DNA from: an uncultured Acidimicrobiales bacterium
Lineage (GTDB): Bacteria; Actinomycetota; Acidimicrobiia; Acidimicrobiales; Bin134
Assembly: GCA_951813555.1 (NCBI GenBank)
Contig: OX638344.1
Span: 2,757,076 to 2,821,075, forward strand
Reading direction: 5' to 3'
DNA: 64,000 bases
Below, piece by piece: positions 1 through 7,666 of the stretch. The translations under genes were made by a program, and so were the position numbers. Position 1 is the first letter of the stretch. Each line of letters opens with the position of its first letter. The notes beneath the pieces were generated by a model. It was not told where the DNA came from. It searched no databases and saw only the letters and a program-made list of their open reading frames with translations.

Positions 1-651
1 CCTGCGACCCTCGACTTCGCTGTGCAGGCCAATGCGATGCAGCGCCGATGCGGCATTGGGGGAAATGAGCAGAACTCGGCCCGAGGCGTCCAGCAGCATC
101 AGCCCGTCGCCCACCCGGGGAGACTCCTCTGTCTCTATGTCGTCCACCGGGAACGGGTATTCCCCCTCGGCGATCATGGCTGCCAGTCGCCGGAACAGCT
201 TGAAGTAGCTCATCTCCAGCTCGCCGGGATTTCGCTGGATGTCGGGATCGAACTCCCGAGCCATCACTGCGACCACCTCGCCGTGGCAGTTCACCGGCAC
301 AGTCAGTGTGCGGATGCGGGGCTGGTCGGCTACGCCGATGCGTCCACCGTCGGTGATCCGCCCCTCGCGGTAGGCCACGTCCACCAGTGGACGCTGTTCG
401 GGGGCGAAAACAGCCCCCACCAGATCGCTGCGATGTACTGACCGGGCGGTTGTGGGCCGGATCTGGCCTGCGATGGCGTACCCGTTTGGGTTCTCGGTGG
501 CGGGAGTCTGACCCACCTGGCCCGTGGGCACGTACAGCAGCAGGTCGGCGAAGGAGATGTCGGCCAGCGGTGCCCATGTCCGCATGAGTCTCTGGAGATG
601 GTTCAGACGCGACTGGGGCAGGCCGGGGGCCAATTCCTCCAGGCTCGCCAT
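1..651 (-). CDS. pdtaS: PdtaS-like sensor histidine kinase, N-terminal part (cut by window edge)
   Basis: An open frame runs from ATG at 651 off the left edge (217 codons, no stop). The N-terminal part fits the GAF-like sensor domain of mycobacterial PdtaS, including ADISFADLLLYVPT near residue 30. At about residue 178 a PAS domain begins with PRVGDGLMLLDASGRVLLIS, followed by SPNAASALHRIGLHSEVEG, which closely follows PdtaS as I remember it. PdtaS is a cytosolic kinase that phosphorylates the ANTAR antitermination regulator PdtaR. The kinase domain lies outside the window, so the call rests on the sensor half only. Confidence 0.82.
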   Translation of the reverse strand, partial: MASLEELAPGLPQSRLNHLQRLMRTWAPLADISFADLLLYVPTGQVGQTPATENPNGYAIAGQIRPTTARSVHRSDLVGAVFAPEQRPLVDVAYREGRITDGGRIGVADQPRIRTLTVPVNCHGEVVAVMAREFDPDIQRNPGELEMSYFKLFRRLAAMIAEGEYPFPVDDIETEESPRVGDGLMLLDASGRVLLISPNAASALHRIGLHSEVEGRR

Positions 652-685
652 CCGACAAGTTTATTGTCTATTGGACAAGGGCGAA

Positions 686-916
686 TCAGCTCCCGAAGCC
701 GATGGATCGGCCGGATGCCGAGGGATCGAGCTCCACGTAGGCCACGCTGGCGGCTGGAACCCCGACCTCGCGGCCCCGATGGTCGGTCAGCCACAGCATC
801 TCGCCGGAGGCCAATTCCGAGGTGATGGCCTTTTTCACCGACTCCACATCGGAGTCGGGATCCAATTCCACCTCGATTTCCTTCTGGCTCCGGATCACGC
901 CGATACGAACATGCAT
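686..916 (-). CDS. DUF3107 family protein
   Basis: This is a 76-residue protein with the DUF3107 pattern: an N-terminal strand (MHVRIGVIRSQKEIEVEL), a short helix, then LTDHRGREVGVPAASVAYVEL. The family is small, nearly confined to Actinobacteria and functionally uncharacterised. AAGGAG lies 8 bases before the ATG and fixes the start. It sits 34 bp upstream of the PdtaS-like gene on the same strand. Confidence 0.85.
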   Translation of the reverse strand: MHVRIGVIRSQKEIEVELDPDSDVESVKKAITSELASGEMLWLTDHRGREVGVPAASVAYVELDPSASGRSIGFGS

Positions 917-944
917 TGAATTATCTCCTTGGGACTCGATCCTG

Positions 945-1787
945 CTAATTGATCTTGAGCTCGGGGCTGTAGATCCGCCGCGGCGGGGGGTTGTCTACCA
1001 AGTGGGCGGCCATCGCCGAGAATGCCCGACCGGCCTCCGAGTCGGGGGCCTCCGCCGCGATGGGCCGGCCCTTGTCAGCTCCCTCTCGCAGCGCGGGCAG
1101 CAGCGGTACCTGTCCGATCAGGGGCACGTCGAGCCGGTCGGCCAGCTCTTGGCCTCCCCCGGCACCGAACAGCTGGTACCGCTTGCCGTCGTCGCCGGTG
1201 AACCAGCTCATGTTCTCTATCACTCCCCGCACGGTGAGGTTCACCTTCTCGGCCATGAACGCGGCCCGCTGCGCTACTCGCTGGGCCGCAGGCTGGGGGG
1301 TGGTCACCACATACACTTCGGAACGGGGCAGGAACTGGGCCAGCGAGATGGAGATGTCCCCGGTGCCCGGCGGCAGGTCCACCAGCAAGAAATCGGGGTC
1401 GTCCCACGCCACGTCGGTGAGGAACTGCTCCAGCGCCTTGTGGAGCATGGGTCCCCGCCAGATCACTGCTTGGTCCTCCTCGGCGAAGAACCCCATGGAA
1501 ATGCACCGCACGCCGTGGGCCTCGGGGGGCACGATCATCTCGTTCACCATCTGCGGGAGATGGTCGATTCCCAGCATCTTGGGAACGGAGAAGCCCCACA
1601 CATCGGCGTCAACCACCGCGGTGCGGTGCCCGGCCGCGGCCAGGGCCACCCCCAGATTCACCGTGAGCGACGACTTGCCCACGCCGCCCTTGCCGGAGGC
1701 GATCAGCATCACCCGCGTGGTGGATGCCGGATCTGCGAAGGGGATGGTCCGGGGCGGCGGGGTGGGGGTGTCGCCAGCGGGAGCCAT
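945..1787 (-). CDS. mrp: Mrp/NBP35-family ATP-binding iron-sulfur carrier
   Basis: This 280-residue P-loop ATPase has a deviant Walker A near residue 34 (GKGGVGKSS), followed by VVDADVWG and DFLLVDLPPGTGD. These are hallmarks of the Mrp/ApbC/NBP35 group, which transfers Fe-S clusters to apoproteins. It lacks the N-terminal DUF59 domain that many bacterial Mrp proteins carry, so it is a short form. A divergent cysteine desulfurase starts only 73 bp away, which supports a shared role in Fe-S or sulfur metabolism. A start slightly downstream is possible because the first 20 residues are Pro-rich. Confidence 0.9.
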   Translation of the reverse strand: MAPAGDTPTPPPRTIPFADPASTTRVMLIASGKGGVGKSSLTVNLGVALAAAGHRTAVVDADVWGFSVPKMLGIDHLPQMVNEMIVPPEAHGVRCISMGFFAEEDQAVIWRGPMLHKALEQFLTDVAWDDPDFLLVDLPPGTGDISISLAQFLPRSEVYVVTTPQPAAQRVAQRAAFMAEKVNLTVRGVIENMSWFTGDDGKRYQLFGAGGGQELADRLDVPLIGQVPLLPALREGADKGRPIAAEAPDSEAGRAFSAMAAHLVDNPPPRRIYSPELKIN

Positions 1788-1815
1788 GCCGGTAGATTAC
1801 GGCATCGACCCTGAA

Positions 1816-1864
1816 ATCCCTGTGCCGTGAGCACTCCATCACCGTGACCATCCCTGTGCCGTGA
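1816..1864. repeat. 15-bp direct repeat upstream of the cysteine desulfurase
   Basis: ATCCCTGTGCCGTGA occurs at 1816-1830 and again, identically, at 1850-1864, 19 bp apart. The second copy contains the GTG start codon of the desulfurase. It may be a local duplication of the gene start or a paired binding site between the divergent mrp and desulfurase genes. Confidence 0.7.
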
Positions 1865-3003
1865 CCAGTCGCCACTATCTCGACCACGCTTCCACCTCGC
1901 CCATCAGGCCTGAGGCGGTGGCGGCCATGAACCGTTGGTGGGCCGCGGGCCTCGGCGACCCCTCCCGGATGCACGCTGAGGCGCTGGCTGCCCGATACGA
2001 AATCGAGCAGGCCCGCCAGCAGGTGGCCGACTGCTTCGGCGCCCGACCTCGGGAGGTGGTGTTCACCAGCGGGGCCACCGAGTCGATCGCGGCCGCAGTG
2101 TGGGGGGCATCACACCGGGGCACCCATCAAGTGCTGAGCGCCGTGGAGCACTCCGCGGTGCGGCTGTCGGCGCAACGCCTGTCAACCCAGGGGCACCGCG
2201 CCACCGTGGTCGGGGTCGACGGCACTGGCCGGGTAGACCCCGACGAGATGGCCGCGGCCATAGAGCCGGGTACCGCGGCGGTCCACTGCCAGTGGGCCAA
2301 CCACGAGGTGGGGACGGTGCAGCCGGTGGCCGAGGTGGTGGCCGCCTGCCGAGAACGGTCCCCCGATGCGCTGGTCCATGTTGACGCTGCCGCCGCCGCC
2401 GGGCGGATTCCAGTCAGCTTCGAAGAGGTCGGCGCCGATTTGCTGTCGATAAGCGCCCACAAGTTTGGGGGCCCACCGGGTATCGGGGCTCTGCTGGTGC
2501 GCCGCGGGCTGCGCCTGGTGCCGCTGCTGGAAGGCGGCGACCAGGAACGGGCCCGGCGGGCTGGACTGGAGAATGGCGCGGCCATCGCCGGCTTTGCCGC
2601 GGCCTGCACTGCGCTCCTAGAGGGCGCTCTGGAACAAGAGGCCGGCCGAGCACGATCCCAAACTGACAGGCTCGGCTACCGGGCTCAGAACATCGAGGGC
2701 GTCGAGATCTACGGCCACCCCACCCAGCGTCTACCCCACCTGGTGTGCCTGGGCATCAGCGACGTAGAGCCCCAGGCCGTGCTGATCGCCCTGGACCGGT
2801 CCGGAGTGGCCGCCCACTCCGGCAGCTCCTGCGCATCCGAATCGCTGGAACCGTCACCGGTGCTCGAAGCCATGGGGGTCGACGCCCACCACTCGCTGCG
2901 CCTTTCCGTAGGGTGGTCGACTTCCGATGAGGAGATAGAAGCCGCTGCTCAGGCCCTCGAAGAGGCCCTTGCCGACTTGCGCCGTCTCAGACTCGGCGGC
3001 TAG
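1861..3003 (+). CDS. Cysteine desulfurase family aminotransferase (IscS/NifS-like)
   Basis: This 380-residue PLP enzyme would take sulfur from cysteine as a persulfide for Fe-S or thiocofactor synthesis. It begins YLDHASTSPIRPEA, the usual N-terminal substrate-binding motif. HVDAAAAAGRIPV and SISAHKFGGPPGIG carry the PLP-binding Asp and Lys. AHSGSSCASES near residue 325 carries the catalytic Cys in its mobile loop. Length is normal for group I enzymes. The start is GTG inside the second copy of a 15-bp repeat. The neighbouring Mrp ATPase fits an Fe-S role. Its stop overlaps the stop of the convergent HAD gene by 4 bp. Confidence 0.9.
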   Translation: MTSRHYLDHASTSPIRPEAVAAMNRWWAAGLGDPSRMHAEALAARYEIEQARQQVADCFGARPREVVFTSGATESIAAAVWGASHRGTHQVLSAVEHSAVRLSAQRLSTQGHRATVVGVDGTGRVDPDEMAAAIEPGTAAVHCQWANHEVGTVQPVAEVVAACRERSPDALVHVDAAAAAGRIPVSFEEVGADLLSISAHKFGGPPGIGALLVRRGLRLVPLLEGGDQERARRAGLENGAAIAGFAAACTALLEGALEQEAGRARSQTDRLGYRAQNIEGVEIYGHPTQRLPHLVCLGISDVEPQAVLIALDRSGVAAHSGSSCASESLEPSPVLEAMGVDAHHSLRLSVGWSTSDEEIEAAAQALEEALADLRRLRLGG

Positions 3004-3413
3004 CCCAGCCAGTCGAAGAACTCTGTTCCGGCCAGCGCGTCTGAGATGCCGTCGAGGTCCTCAACGTGCATGAACTCAAATCCGGCGGCCTCGGCGTAGT
3101 AGCGGTCCACGTCGGTGTCGCCGATGTGGACGTAGCGGGTGGCCTCGAACTGGTTCCGAACCTCGTCCAGATGGTGCTTGCCCCCCACGAAATCCACGTC
3201 GATTTTGTGGATATCCCACAGGCGCTGCTGGTCGGAGCGCACCCGGTCGGAGCCGCTGCCCACCACATAGCCCCTGGCCTTGGCTTGGCGCATGGCTTCC
3301 AGCGCAATCGGCCCGGGCGGATCGCCACACTCCAGCGTGCCGTCGATGTCGAACGAAATGAGGATGGAGCCAGCATACTGCCGACCTGCACCCGCCCTAC
3401 CGCCGTTCACCAT
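3000..3413 (-). CDS. Small HAD-superfamily hydrolase
   Basis: The 137-residue frame has HAD motif I (ISFDIDGTLE, nucleophile Asp near residue 22), a Ser/Thr region (GSGSDRVRSD) and motif IV (HIGDTDVDRYYAEAAGF). There is no obvious large cap domain, so it is a minimal HAD phosphatase-like fold. The substrate cannot be inferred. The first 15 residues are poorly supported and translation may begin just before SILISFDIDG. It converges on the desulfurase gene. Confidence 0.75.
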   Translation of the reverse strand: MVNGGRAGAGRQYAGSILISFDIDGTLECGDPPGPIALEAMRQAKARGYVVGSGSDRVRSDQQRLWDIHKIDVDFVGGKHHLDEVRNQFEATRYVHIGDTDVDRYYAEAAGFEFMHVEDLDGISDALAGTEFFDWLG

Positions 3414-3454
3414 CTCATTCGCTGTTCTTGGGAAAATGTGTTTGCATCACGGCT

Positions 3455-3526
3455 GTGAGCACTGATGAGGGTCAAATCAACAGCATGCTGAGCATCGACG
3501 GCGATGAGTCGGGATTCTCGTTCTGA
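3455..3526 (+). other. 23-codon leader-like ORF overlapping the TauE reading frame
   Basis: GTG at 3455 opens a hydrophilic 23-residue frame (internal ATG at 3485, MLSIDGDESGFSF) ending at TGA 3524-3526. Its stop overlaps a CTG in the exporter frame. It could be a translationally coupled leader, or the displaced true N-terminus of the exporter after a frameshift. There is no homology support. Confidence 0.25.
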
Positions 3527-3573
3527 CTGCACTGGAGATCTTCATCATCATCGGCTTCTCCACAGCCGGGGCT

Positions 3574-4239
3574 GTGGTGCACGGCTCCCTGGGACTCGGA
3601 GCGGCCCTCGTCGCCGGGCCAGCTCTGGTGGCTATCGACCCGGGGTTCGCTCCCGGACCGCTTATCGTCATAGGCCAAATCGTGGGGTTCCGGCACGCTA
3701 TCGTCGAACGCCGACACACCGACCGCCGAGCAGTGCGCCATTGCGTCGTAGGACTCCCGTTTGGTTTGGCTGCTGGCCTCGCCGTTCTCACCGCGATCAG
3801 CGACGAAATTCTCGGGCTTTTGATCGGGAGTCTGACCGCGGCAGCTGCCATCTCGCTCCTTTGCGGCCTGCGAATCCGCCGCAACCCGCCCGTCGAGATA
3901 GCTACCGGCTTTGCCACCGCGTTTACCAGCATCACCGCCGGTTTGCCTGGCCCGCCGCTCGTGCTCACCTTTAGCGATATGAAGCCGGCCACATTGCGCG
4001 GCACTTTTGCCACATACGTCCTCATGGTGGCTGCCGCCGGATTTGCAGGGCTTGTCGTCACCGGTGAGTTCGGCCGCCACGAATTGGAGCTCACCGGTTG
4101 GCTGGCCCCAGGGGTCATATTCGGGCTGGTCATAGCCCGCTTCGTCCGCCCCCACGTAGATCGCACATGGTTCAGGCCCGCCGTGCTACTCGTGGCCCTT
4201 GCCGGTGCAATCGCTTTGATTCTTCGCCAACTCCTCTGA
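3574..4239 (+). CDS. TauE/SafE-family membrane exporter (start uncertain)
   Basis: The 221-residue frame is almost entirely hydrophobic, with six or seven membrane segments and the Gly-rich repeat of TauE/SafE proteins, which export sulfite or organosulfonates. GTG at 3574 is the first canonical start but falls in the middle of membrane segment 1. The same frame stays open back to 3508 and encodes LTALEIFIIIGFSTAGAVV, clearly the missing first half of that segment. No ATG, GTG or TTG lies between 3508 and 3573, so initiation must be at a rare codon (ATT 3514 or CTG 3523), or a frameshift has detached the start. Confidence 0.75.
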   Translation: MVHGSLGLGAALVAGPALVAIDPGFAPGPLIVIGQIVGFRHAIVERRHTDRRAVRHCVVGLPFGLAAGLAVLTAISDEILGLLIGSLTAAAAISLLCGLRIRRNPPVEIATGFATAFTSITAGLPGPPLVLTFSDMKPATLRGTFATYVLMVAAAGFAGLVVTGEFGRHELELTGWLAPGVIFGLVIARFVRPHVDRTWFRPAVLLVALAGAIALILRQLL

Positions 4240-4258
4240 AGCCCCCTAACGTGGTGGC

Positions 4259-4939
4259 ATGGCCCTTCGCCGCGGCACCGATGTCCTTGTGGAAACCGTC
4301 GATGTGGCCGGACAGGACGTCCTAGATGTGGGTTGCGGCGACGGCACGCTGGTCCGGTGGCTGCACAGCCAGGGGGCACGCGCCATCGGAGCCGATTGCG
4401 GTGCCGAGATGCTCCGACGAGCTCTGGAGGCCGATCCCGCGCACCCCGACAGGTACGTCGACGCGCCGGGCCAGGCCCTCCCGTTTGACGACAACTCCTT
4501 CGATGTCGTTGTCTTTTCGAATTCCCTGCACCACATCCCAACCGACGACATGGCCCAGGCCCTCGAAGAGGCTGGCCGTGTGCTCCGGCCCGGGGGGACG
4601 CTATATGTGGCCGAGCCCGAGATTGAAGGCCCCGAAGACTCGATGGCTTACCCGGTCATCGACGAGACCGCCGTTCGCACCGCGGCCCAGCAAAGGCTGG
4701 ACAAACTCGACCAAGGCCGGTTCGAATCGCTATGCCGGTTCACCTACACCTCGGAGGCCGTGTACGAGAGCTTCGATCAGTGGTGCGATCGGGTGGTGGG
4801 CATCGACCCCGACAGAGCCGCCGCCCTAGAGCAGCACAGAGAAGACCTAAACGAACGATTCCACCGCATGGGCGAACGCCGGCCCGACGGTTGGGCTTTT
4901 GCCCACAACAGCCTCGTCACCGTCACCACCGCAAACTGA
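4259..4939 (+). CDS. Class I SAM-dependent methyltransferase
   Basis: This 226-residue protein has SAM motif I at about residues 21-30 (VLDVGCGDGTL), the acidic residue after strand 2 (IGADCGAEML), and motifs DVVVFSNSLHHI and GRVLRPGGTLYVAEP typical of Methyltransf_11 enzymes. The substrate is unknown. It starts 20 bp after the exporter gene on the same strand and is probably co-transcribed with it. Confidence 0.85.
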   Translation: MALRRGTDVLVETVDVAGQDVLDVGCGDGTLVRWLHSQGARAIGADCGAEMLRRALEADPAHPDRYVDAPGQALPFDDNSFDVVVFSNSLHHIPTDDMAQALEEAGRVLRPGGTLYVAEPEIEGPEDSMAYPVIDETAVRTAAQQRLDKLDQGRFESLCRFTYTSEAVYESFDQWCDRVVGIDPDRAAALEQHREDLNERFHRMGERRPDGWAFAHNSLVTVTTAN

Positions 4940-4950
4940 GATGAGCCTGC

Positions 4951-5463
4951 TCATGGCAACGGTTGGGCGTCGAGCAGTACAAAGGCCAGGCGAGCAGGCA
5001 CCGCACCCCGGTTCTCCCAATGGTGGGCAGTGCCGCGCTGGACCACCGTGTCGTACTTGTGCAAGGTCACTTCGCCTTCGTCCAGCAGCAGTGTGACTTC
5101 GCCGTCAAGGACAACCATGTAGTCGATTGTCCTGGTTGTGTGCATACCGGGTCGGCCGTCGCTGTGCGTAGTGGCACCCTCCCTTGCCAGCCGCTCAGCG
5201 GTTTCTTCAACTGCTCCGGGGGCCAGTTCTTGGCTCGGAGGGAGCTCAACTAACCAGAACAGCGAGCCTTGCGGAGGGGCTTCGAGGCGAGTCTCCCTCA
5301 GAGCGGCATCGGCGACCTCCCCGGAGTTGTCGGCTGGGGAGCCCTCTGTCGTCCAGATCTGTACCCGGCGCTTGTAGTCGTGGACATCGTTGAAGGTGAT
5401 CACCGACCGACCGTCGGCATCGTGGCCGGTGACCACCCGGCGGATCTCGTTGGCATTGTCCAT
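4951..5463 (-). CDS. Cupin-domain protein
   Basis: The protein is 170 residues with a single C-terminal cupin barrel. Motif 1 is around TIDYMVVLDGEVTLLLDEGE and motif 2 is GTAHHWENRGAVPARLAFVL, which supplies His ligands. Proteins like this bind a metal and act as small dioxygenases, isomerases or sensors. AAGGAGG 6 bases upstream fixes the start. It is the last gene of the minus-strand operon that begins at 10161. Confidence 0.82.
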   Translation of the reverse strand: MDNANEIRRVVTGHDADGRSVITFNDVHDYKRRVQIWTTEGSPADNSGEVADAALRETRLEAPPQGSLFWLVELPPSQELAPGAVEETAERLAREGATTHSDGRPGMHTTRTIDYMVVLDGEVTLLLDEGEVTLHKYDTVVQRGTAHHWENRGAVPARLAFVLLDAQPLP

Positions 5464-5507
5464 TGTCTGCCTCCTTCTTGATCGATGAGAAGATGCTTCG
5501 GCCGCCC

Positions 5508-6302
5508 TCAGAGCGGCATTACCCGTCCGCCGCTGGCGTGAATGGTGGCTCCAAGCATTGCGTGGCTCGGAGCAGAGGCGGCATAGGCGATCACATCGGC
5601 CGCCTCATCGACCCCCAGGAGCCGACCCCACGGCAGCAATCCGCGGTGAACAACATTCAACATGCGTTCGTCCTGTTCAGGGGTTGGAGGGTTCTCGCTG
5701 CCCATCCCGCCGGTGGAGATTCCCCCAAGGGCGACGACGTTCACCACAATACCGTAGGGGGCCAGTTCTGCAGCAGCCGACTTGGTCCAGGCGATCAAGC
5801 CCCCCTTGGCCGCGTTGTACAGGGACACGGGGCTCATGTCGGCCGGAGGCGGGTTGAACGGCGCCGTGGACGCCACGCTGACAATCCGGCCATAATTTGC
5901 CTCCTTCATGGCCGGAACGACTGCCTGGGTGCACAGCATCGGACCAAGCAGGTTGACGCCGATGACCTGGTTGAATTCCTCGACTTCGAAATGCTCAGTG
6001 CTGCTGGCCCCGCCGATGGCGGCGTTGTTGACCAGCGCATCGATGCGGCCAAACTCTCCGAGCACGGTGTCGGCCATCGCGGCGACATCGTCACGATTCG
6101 ATATGTCGGCGCGCACCCAGATCGCCCGCTGGCCGGTATCTTCCATAATGGCCCCAGCGCTCTGCTCGCCCCAGTCCTGGCGGAGGTCGACCAGCGCGAC
6201 GTCGTAGCCCCGTTGGGCAAGGGCCCGCGCGGTCGCCCCACCCACTCCCCAAGGGCGAGCCCCAGTGACGATGGCAACCCTGTTCTCGCTGCGAGTGGTC
6301 AT
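5508..6302 (-). CDS. SDR-family NAD(P)-dependent oxidoreductase
   Basis: This is a 264-residue classical short-chain dehydrogenase. The N-terminus reads VAIVTGARPWGVGGATARAL, a variant of the TGxxxGxG dinucleotide motif, followed by NNAAIGG and the catalytic SLYNAAKGGL (Tyr/Lys). I place the start at 6302 because AAGGGAG lies 8 bases before that ATG and the protein then begins MTTRSENRVAIVTG. The longer frame adds 22 atypical residues. It probably oxidises or reduces an alcohol or ketone in the P450/CoA-ligase pathway. Confidence 0.88.
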   Translation of the reverse strand: MTTRSENRVAIVTGARPWGVGGATARALAQRGYDVALVDLRQDWGEQSAGAIMEDTGQRAIWVRADISNRDDVAAMADTVLGEFGRIDALVNNAAIGGASSTEHFEVEEFNQVIGVNLLGPMLCTQAVVPAMKEANYGRIVSVASTAPFNPPPADMSPVSLYNAAKGGLIAWTKSAAAELAPYGIVVNVVALGGISTGGMGSENPPTPEQDERMLNVVHRGLLPWGRLLGVDEAADVIAYAASAPSHAMLGATIHASGGRVMPL

Positions 6303-6315
6303 GTTCTGTGCTCCC

Positions 6316-7650
6316 TTAGCTCTTGTGAAGGGGGGAATTGTCGGACTCTGGTGGGCTATGGGTGGCATCGCCCATGGGATCGAAGGTGACCAGCAGCTGG
6401 GTGCGGCCGCGAAGGATGTAGCTGTCCATGAATGCGTCGGTGTGGTCGTTGGCCAGCATCACGTTGGGCAAGTCCAACATGGCGTTGGTACCAACCTTGG
6501 CCTCGAGGCGGGCCAAGCCCTGGCCAATGCAATAGTGCTCGCCGTATCCGAAGGCCACATGGTCATTGGATTCTCGGTCGATGTTGAAAGCGTCAGGCAT
6601 CGGGCACGCTTCAGGATCTCGGTTGGCGGCCGCGAACGCCAGCCATGCGAACTCTCCCTTGGCTACCGGCTTCCCTCCGAGTTCGGTCTCGCGAGTAGCA
6701 ACTCGGAATAGGCCAGTTACCGGCCCTTCGTGGCGCAGCGCCTCCTCGACGAACGCCGGCACTAGGTCCCGGTTCGAGGCCAGGCGATCACGCAAGTCGT
6801 GGTTGGTGGCTAGGCGGTGGCCAATGTTGCCCAACAGCGTGGTGGTTGTCTCGTTGCCCGCCAGTAAGAACTGCCGCAGTGCCCCCATGCGCTCTTCGTA
6901 GGTCAACGGCTCGCCGTCAACCTCGGCGTTGGCCACATCGGAGATCAGATCGTTTCGGGGCTCGGCTTGGCGCCGTTCGACCAAGGTCGAGAAGTACTCG
7001 TCGAACTCGTACTCCGATTTGATGTAGCTGCGCACCTCGTCGCGGCTGGGTCGGGCCCGCCCGATGGGAATGGCGAAGTCGTCCGACCATCCCTTGAACA
7101 TCTCCAGTTCGTCTTCAGGAACCCCCAGCATCCGCGAGATCATGACCATCGGCAACAACACGGCGTATTCCTGGACTAGATCGGCCCGACCCCGCTGGGC
7201 GAAAGCTGCAACCAGCGAATCGGAAACCGACTTGATCTCGGGCTCCAATGCCCGAAGGCGCGCGGGCCGGAAGGCACGGTTCAGAGCTCTCCGCTGGCGC
7301 ACGTGTTCGGGAGGATCGGCCGTGTTAAGCACCCGGCCCCTTGAGCGGCTGCGAAATCGGGCAACCGCCTCGGCCATCCCGGGTTCCTCTTCGACGGCGC
7401 TGGCATGCTCGGCTACTGGATTGCGAAATTCATAGGTGGCAGTGGGCGACCGGTTCGACCAAGTGGCCGGGTCGAGTACGATGTCGCGAAGCAATTGGTA
7501 GCTGGTAATGACCCAAGCCCCCATGGCCTCGCTGTAAAACGCGGGATCGGATTCCGACCGTACTTCGTCGAAGAGCTCCCACGGTGAGGCCAGCAGTTCC
7601 TCGTCGCGATCCAGCAACCGCTGAATCCTGTCGTCTAGAGATTCGATCAT
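6316..7650 (-). CDS. Cytochrome P450
   Basis: This 444-residue bacterial P450 has an I-helix LLAGNETTTT, a K-helix EALRHEG, and a heme-binding loop FGYGEHYCIG with the thiolate Cys at residue 374. It is soluble and needs a ferredoxin/reductase pair, not found nearby. It lies 16 bp downstream of the acyl-CoA ligase gene. The operon context (CoA ligase, TauD-type dioxygenase, SDR) suggests hydroxylation of a lipid or terpenoid acid, but the substrate is unproven. Confidence 0.93.
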   Translation of the reverse strand: MIESLDDRIQRLLDRDEELLASPWELFDEVRSESDPAFYSEAMGAWVITSYQLLRDIVLDPATWSNRSPTATYEFRNPVAEHASAVEEEPGMAEAVARFRSRSRGRVLNTADPPEHVRQRRALNRAFRPARLRALEPEIKSVSDSLVAAFAQRGRADLVQEYAVLLPMVMISRMLGVPEDELEMFKGWSDDFAIPIGRARPSRDEVRSYIKSEYEFDEYFSTLVERRQAEPRNDLISDVANAEVDGEPLTYEERMGALRQFLLAGNETTTTLLGNIGHRLATNHDLRDRLASNRDLVPAFVEEALRHEGPVTGLFRVATRETELGGKPVAKGEFAWLAFAAANRDPEACPMPDAFNIDRESNDHVAFGYGEHYCIGQGLARLEAKVGTNAMLDLPNVMLANDHTDAFMDSYILRGRTQLLVTFDPMGDATHSPPESDNSPLHKS

Positions 7651-7666
7651 CGGCTCTTTTCCGGAA

